This document shows, piece after piece, positions 5,789-7,554 of a stretch of 7,554 bases of DNA. The stretch is from assembly GCA_937904375.1 (NCBI GenBank), contig CALDIG010000162.1, forward strand, positions 1 through 7,554. The letters run 5' to 3'. Below the pieces are notes generated by a model that saw only the letters and a list, made by a program, of their open reading frames with translations, ran no database searches and had not been told where the DNA came from. This DNA is from an uncultured Prevotellaceae bacterium. GTDB taxonomy: Bacteria; Bacteroidota; Bacteroidia; Bacteroidales; Muribaculaceae. The position numbers and the translations under genes were made by a program. The number at the start of each line of letters is the position of its first letter. The stretch's first letter is position 1.

Positions 5789-6016
5789 ATGAAATACCCC
5801 AAGACCGACAAAGAGATACGCATCTACTGCTTGGAGCAGTCAAGTGATGGATTGACAAGACCCGACATCAAGAAGGCACAAGAGTACTATGACTTCATCT
5901 GTCCTTCCGCACCCATGCCAAAGGCACAGCGAAAGAAATCTCGTTCGTGGCGATGCTGGAGTTTGAAATCTCTCCTTGCATTTTTCCGCCAACGACATTT
6001 AAGACACCGGCTTTGA
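5789..6016 (+). CDS. Possible small + strand gene or gene fragment, 75 aa
   Basis: From ATG 5789 the first 37 codons look like real protein: MKYPKTDKEIRIYCLEQSSD, then GLTRPDIKKAQEYYDFI. This is polar and amphipathic, like small Bacteroidales or phage-type helical domains. From about 5898 the frame runs antisense through the 3' third of the Trypco2-like gene and becomes a low-quality Arg-rich tail (RKKSRSWRCWSLKSLLAFF). I infer that only the first part is genuine and that its own 3' end was lost at a rearrangement junction. An in-frame TTG at 5744 would extend it, but lies upstream of the candidate -7 box. No family is recognised. Confidence 0.35.
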   Translation: MKYPKTDKEIRIYCLEQSSDGLTRPDIKKAQEYYDFICPSAPMPKAQRKKSRSWRCWSLKSLLAFFRQRHLRHRL

Positions 6017-6251
6017 CACCGCCCTCTGTCGCAGATCTCTCCTCCACCTCCACTCGCACCTTGAACTCGACAACCGTTATCGGCGCCTGCCTTTCTTTCA
6101 TGTTGTGTTTATAGGAGATTGATGGATATCCATTATAAGCCCCATCGGTGTGATAGCACAGCAGCACATCGCCTTTCAGCTCCTCGCCTGCCTCTCTTGT
6201 CCCTTTGACAATGTCGGCTATCGCCGTCTTTATAAACTCTTTAAGCTCCAT
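5895..6251 (-). CDS. Trypco2-like protein (trypsin-co-occurring domain 2), 118 aa
   Basis: The layout resembles, from memory, the Trypco2 family: an N-terminal helix MELKEFIKTAIADIVKGTRE, a segment of variable sequence, then a beta-rich half with VVEFKVRVEVEE (about 60-71), a Gly-rich VKAGVLNVVGGKMQGE stretch (79-94) and the closing strand NEISFAVPL (103-111). In the literature these domains are linked to predicted conflict or signalling systems, often next to trypsin-like proteases; none is visible here. There is no signal peptide, so it is probably cytoplasmic. The start at 6251 lies 23 bases after the Cys-rich lipoprotein stop, inside the tail of a 14-codon ORF made by repeat copy B. The last residues (AWVRKDR) may be junction-derived. 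It ends in TGA. The family assignment is tentative. Confidence 0.6.
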   Translation of the reverse strand: MELKEFIKTAIADIVKGTREAGEELKGDVLLCYHTDGAYNGYPSISYKHNMKERQAPITVVEFKVRVEVEERSATEGGVKAGVLNVVGGKMQGEISNSSIATNEISFAVPLAWVRKDR

Positions 6252-6285
6252 ATCGTTGTGTATTTATGTCGTTGTTATCGTTCAT
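6241..6285 (-). pseudogene. 14-codon remnant sharing its start with the 73-aa gene
   Basis: From ATG 6285 the - strand reads MNDNNDINTQRYGA then TAA (6243-6241). The first seven codons are identical to those of the 73-aa gene at 5720. The ATG overlaps the last codons of the Cys-rich lipoprotein gene, and the remnant's end overlaps the Trypco2-like start. I read it as the broken beginning of a duplicated gene; it may now couple translation across this junction (inference). Confidence 0.5.
6263..6285 (-). repeat. 23-bp direct repeat, copy B (3' end of the Cys-rich lipoprotein gene)
   Basis: This is an exact copy of 5698-5720. Here the repeat overlaps the last four codons and the stop of the 88-aa lipoprotein gene and supplies the ATG of the 14-codon remnant. 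Together with copy A it flanks the Trypco2-like gene and the + strand ORF fragment. Confidence 0.85.
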
Positions 6286-6541
6286 AGCATTTGTGGCAAT
6301 AAGTTCGTCCTGTGTCCTCTGCATCCTCACGAGTCAGTGTTATAATGTCGCTACCGCAGTTCGACAAGCCCTTGCAGGTATCGGAGGCGTGGAAACGCTT
6401 GGCTCCCTCGCTGTCGCAGATGTAAACCGTGTCGCTCATCGCAACAGTGGCGATATGGATTTTTTCTTGCCTTTGCTCGTGGCTGCCGCTGGAGCATGCC
6501 ATCAGCAGTAAAAGGATAGATGTTATTAATATAGTTCTCAT
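6275..6541 (-). CDS. Cys-rich putative lipoprotein, 88 aa
   Basis: The N-terminus MRTILITSILLLLMAC has a lipobox (LMAC, Cys16), so the protein is probably lipid-anchored in the envelope. The folded part holds C42, H51, C56, C62, C82 and C85, arranged VYICDSEGAKRFHASDTC, KGLSNC and GRTYCHKC. Small Bacteroidetes proteins with a similar 'VYIC…KRYH…C.GL..C…GR.PC..C' layout are familiar to me, but I know of no assigned function; metal binding or disulfide bonding is inferred from the Cys/His spacing. It overlaps the preceding lipoprotein gene by 4 bases (ATGA), indicating translational coupling, and its 3' end contains repeat copy B. The stop is TAA. Confidence 0.75.
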   Translation of the reverse strand: MRTILITSILLLLMACSSGSHEQRQEKIHIATVAMSDTVYICDSEGAKRFHASDTCKGLSNCGSDIITLTREDAEDTGRTYCHKCYER

Positions 6542-6849
6542 TGGGGATAGCCATAAGCGTCTTTGAAAAACTCATCTTCCATATCGTCAAGCTTGCCGTC
6601 AATATGGTAATCATAATCCTCATAAACGAGGTCTATAATATCTTGTGCCTTACTCTCAATGCTGTCTCTTAATGTCGAGTCCTCAATCTCGTCGCAGAGG
6701 TCAACAATTTCCTCGCTTAACCTGAACACCATGCCATCACGCTCTCTAAGGTCTTCGTGCAAAGTCTTAACCTCATCATAATGCTTGGATGAGTTGATGT
6801 CACATGACGACAGCACAAACATTAATATGAATAGACTAAAAAATTTCAT
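6538..6849 (-). CDS. Acidic putative lipoprotein, 103 aa
   Basis: MKFFSLFILMFVLSSC is a lipoprotein signal with lipobox LSSC (Cys16). The remainder is strongly acidic and likely helical, with runs such as RLSEEIVDLCDEIEDS and GKLDDMEDEFFKD; the pattern suggests one or two coiled-coil-like helices. No family is recognised. It follows the two-TM protein gene after 12 bases and overlaps the next gene start by 4 bases (ATGA), so the three are very probably one transcript. It ends in TGA, one of the genuine TGA stops here that argue against a recoded genetic code. A role at the envelope is all the sequence supports. Confidence 0.75.
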   Translation of the reverse strand: MKFFSLFILMFVLSSCDINSSKHYDEVKTLHEDLRERDGMVFRLSEEIVDLCDEIEDSTLRDSIESKAQDIIDLVYEDYDYHIDGKLDDMEDEFFKDAYGYPQ

Positions 6850-6861
6850 ATTTCAACCATC

Positions 6862-7356
6862 TTATTGACTTAATAAATCATTAATGGCATTGTCAAATTC
6901 TTCAAATTTAGCATAGGATTTAGGATGTTTTTTTAACTCATTTATTGTTTGTTTGATTTTTTGTTTATCTTTTATCGATGGATGATTCTGAGTATAATAT
7001 AGAAGATTGGAGCAAATAGCAGAAATTCTTGAAAAACACTCATTGTTGTTTCGTTTTCGTAATTCTTGAAAAGTTCTATATAGCTCATCCCTGTATTTTA
7101 TAATTGCTTGTGTATAATCGTCCTCTCTTTTTGCCTCTATCGACAATTTGTTGACAGATTCGCTTACGTTTTTTGTTACATAAATTAAACCGAAAGAGGC
7201 GATTAGGCTAATACATGCACATACAGACATAGCTATTGATGAAAATTTATCAATAGCGCAGTTGCTAAACAGAAATAGCAAAAAGACTAATGCAATGCCA
7301 CCTGTAATAACAACACAGAGTATATCGCCAAAAGATTTGTCTTGTTTCGGATTCAT
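6862..7356 (-). CDS. Two-transmembrane helical protein of unknown function, 164 aa
   Basis: Two hydrophobic segments are visible, ILCVVITGGIALVFLLFLF (about 12-30) and IAMSVCACISLIASFGLIYV (41-60), joined by a short loop. About 100 residues of charged, helical sequence follow (SVNKLSIEAKREDDYTQAII, YRDELYRTFQELRKR, KQKIKQTINELKKH). This gives a membrane anchor plus a helical soluble domain, most likely cytoplasmic. The architecture recalls two-TM effector or sensor proteins such as SLATT or putative Abi proteins, but no specific motif supports that. It is AT-rich compared with rsgA and the protease, which may indicate recent acquisition. It begins the cluster and is complete, with ATG at 7356 and TAA at the end. 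Confidence 0.7.
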   Translation of the reverse strand: MNPKQDKSFGDILCVVITGGIALVFLLFLFSNCAIDKFSSIAMSVCACISLIASFGLIYVTKNVSESVNKLSIEAKREDDYTQAIIKYRDELYRTFQELRKRNNNECFSRISAICSNLLYYTQNHPSIKDKQKIKQTINELKKHPKSYAKFEEFDNAINDLLSQ

Positions 7357-7397
7357 TTTAACACCTTTACAATTGACACCAATTTACTCGTTATTTC

Positions 7398-7428
7398 GTC
7401 TCGCTGCTAATAGTTAGCAACAAGAGAC
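7398..7428. promoter_or_regulatory. Imperfect inverted repeat upstream of the small-gene operon
   Basis: GTCTC (7398-7402) pairs with GAGAC (7424-7428), and TGCTAA (7405-7410) with TTAGCA (7414-7419) around the loop TAG. It lies 42-72 bases upstream of the ATG at 7356. A weak -7-like TAAATTGG (7386-7379, - strand, one mismatch to TANNTTTG) lies between it and the gene. It could be an operator or a leader structure, or belong to a gene to the right; no function is shown. Confidence 0.35.
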
Positions 7429-7510
7429 CGGCATATAGAAATTAGTTCGGTGTCGTTGTGTATCCAGATTAATCATTTATGGCTGTCGATCATTGCAATA
7501 ATTTCAAATA

Positions 7511-7554
7511 AGATCGGAAGAGCGTCGTGTAGGGAAAGAGTGTAGATCTCGGTG
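7511..7554. other. Illumina TruSeq adapter read-through (not genomic)
   Basis: The final 44 bases begin AGATCGGAAGAGCGTCGTGT and continue with the TruSeq Read 2-side universal adapter sequence to the last base. This is synthetic library sequence left on the contig end. Any annotation or homology past 7510 should be ignored. Confidence 0.97.

Noticed and set aside
6351..6623. 90-aa open frame on the - strand overlapping both lipoprotein genes
   Set aside because: It is an out-of-frame shadow. The two lipoprotein frames have lipoboxes and an ATGA coupling overlap that this frame lacks.

Overview
The window looks like one end of a Bacteroidales contig, probably from a gut- or rumen-type Prevotella/Muribaculaceae relative. 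This rests on a PF10771-type winged-helix protein, a long C10 (streptopain-family) cysteine protease with a Bacteroidales-style C-terminal tail, several -7-like TANNTTTG boxes, and the absence of strong Shine-Dalgarno sites. It may be a metagenomic assembly. The last 44 bases (7511-7554) are Illumina TruSeq adapter read-through, so the real DNA ends at about 7510.

Layout. Bases 1-100 hold the probable last codons of an upstream + strand gene and a strong bidirectional hairpin terminator. A 69-aa winged-helix protein lies on the - strand (202-411); a perfect 8-bp inverted repeat overlaps its promoter. Bases 484-1033 are non-coding and carry degenerate repeats, GC-rich mini-hairpins and AT-rich blocks. 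Next is rsgA (1034-1978, +), a ribosome-maturation GTPase with an altered zinc-binding motif. It converges on a 1056-codon C10 protease locus (2120-5290, -). That locus has a single in-frame TGA between the catalytic Cys and His, at a position likely to have been Trp. It is either a fresh pseudogene, a sequencing error or a readthrough case.

The right part (5499-7356, - strand) is a tight run of small, poorly characterised genes: a two-TM protein, two lipoproteins (one Cys-rich), a protein resembling the Trypco2 family, and a 73-aa helical protein. The first three are spaced or overlapped like an operon. A 23-bp exact direct repeat carries the start of the 73-aa gene and recurs at the 3' end of the Cys-rich lipoprotein gene. 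It brackets the Trypco2-like gene and a + strand ORF fragment, which suggests duplication or insertion in this cluster.

The housekeeping gene rsgA and the secreted protease have clear functions. The right-hand cluster is the least explained part and the best candidate for something undescribed. Its membrane and lipoprotein content suggests an envelope role, but no function can be assigned from sequence alone.
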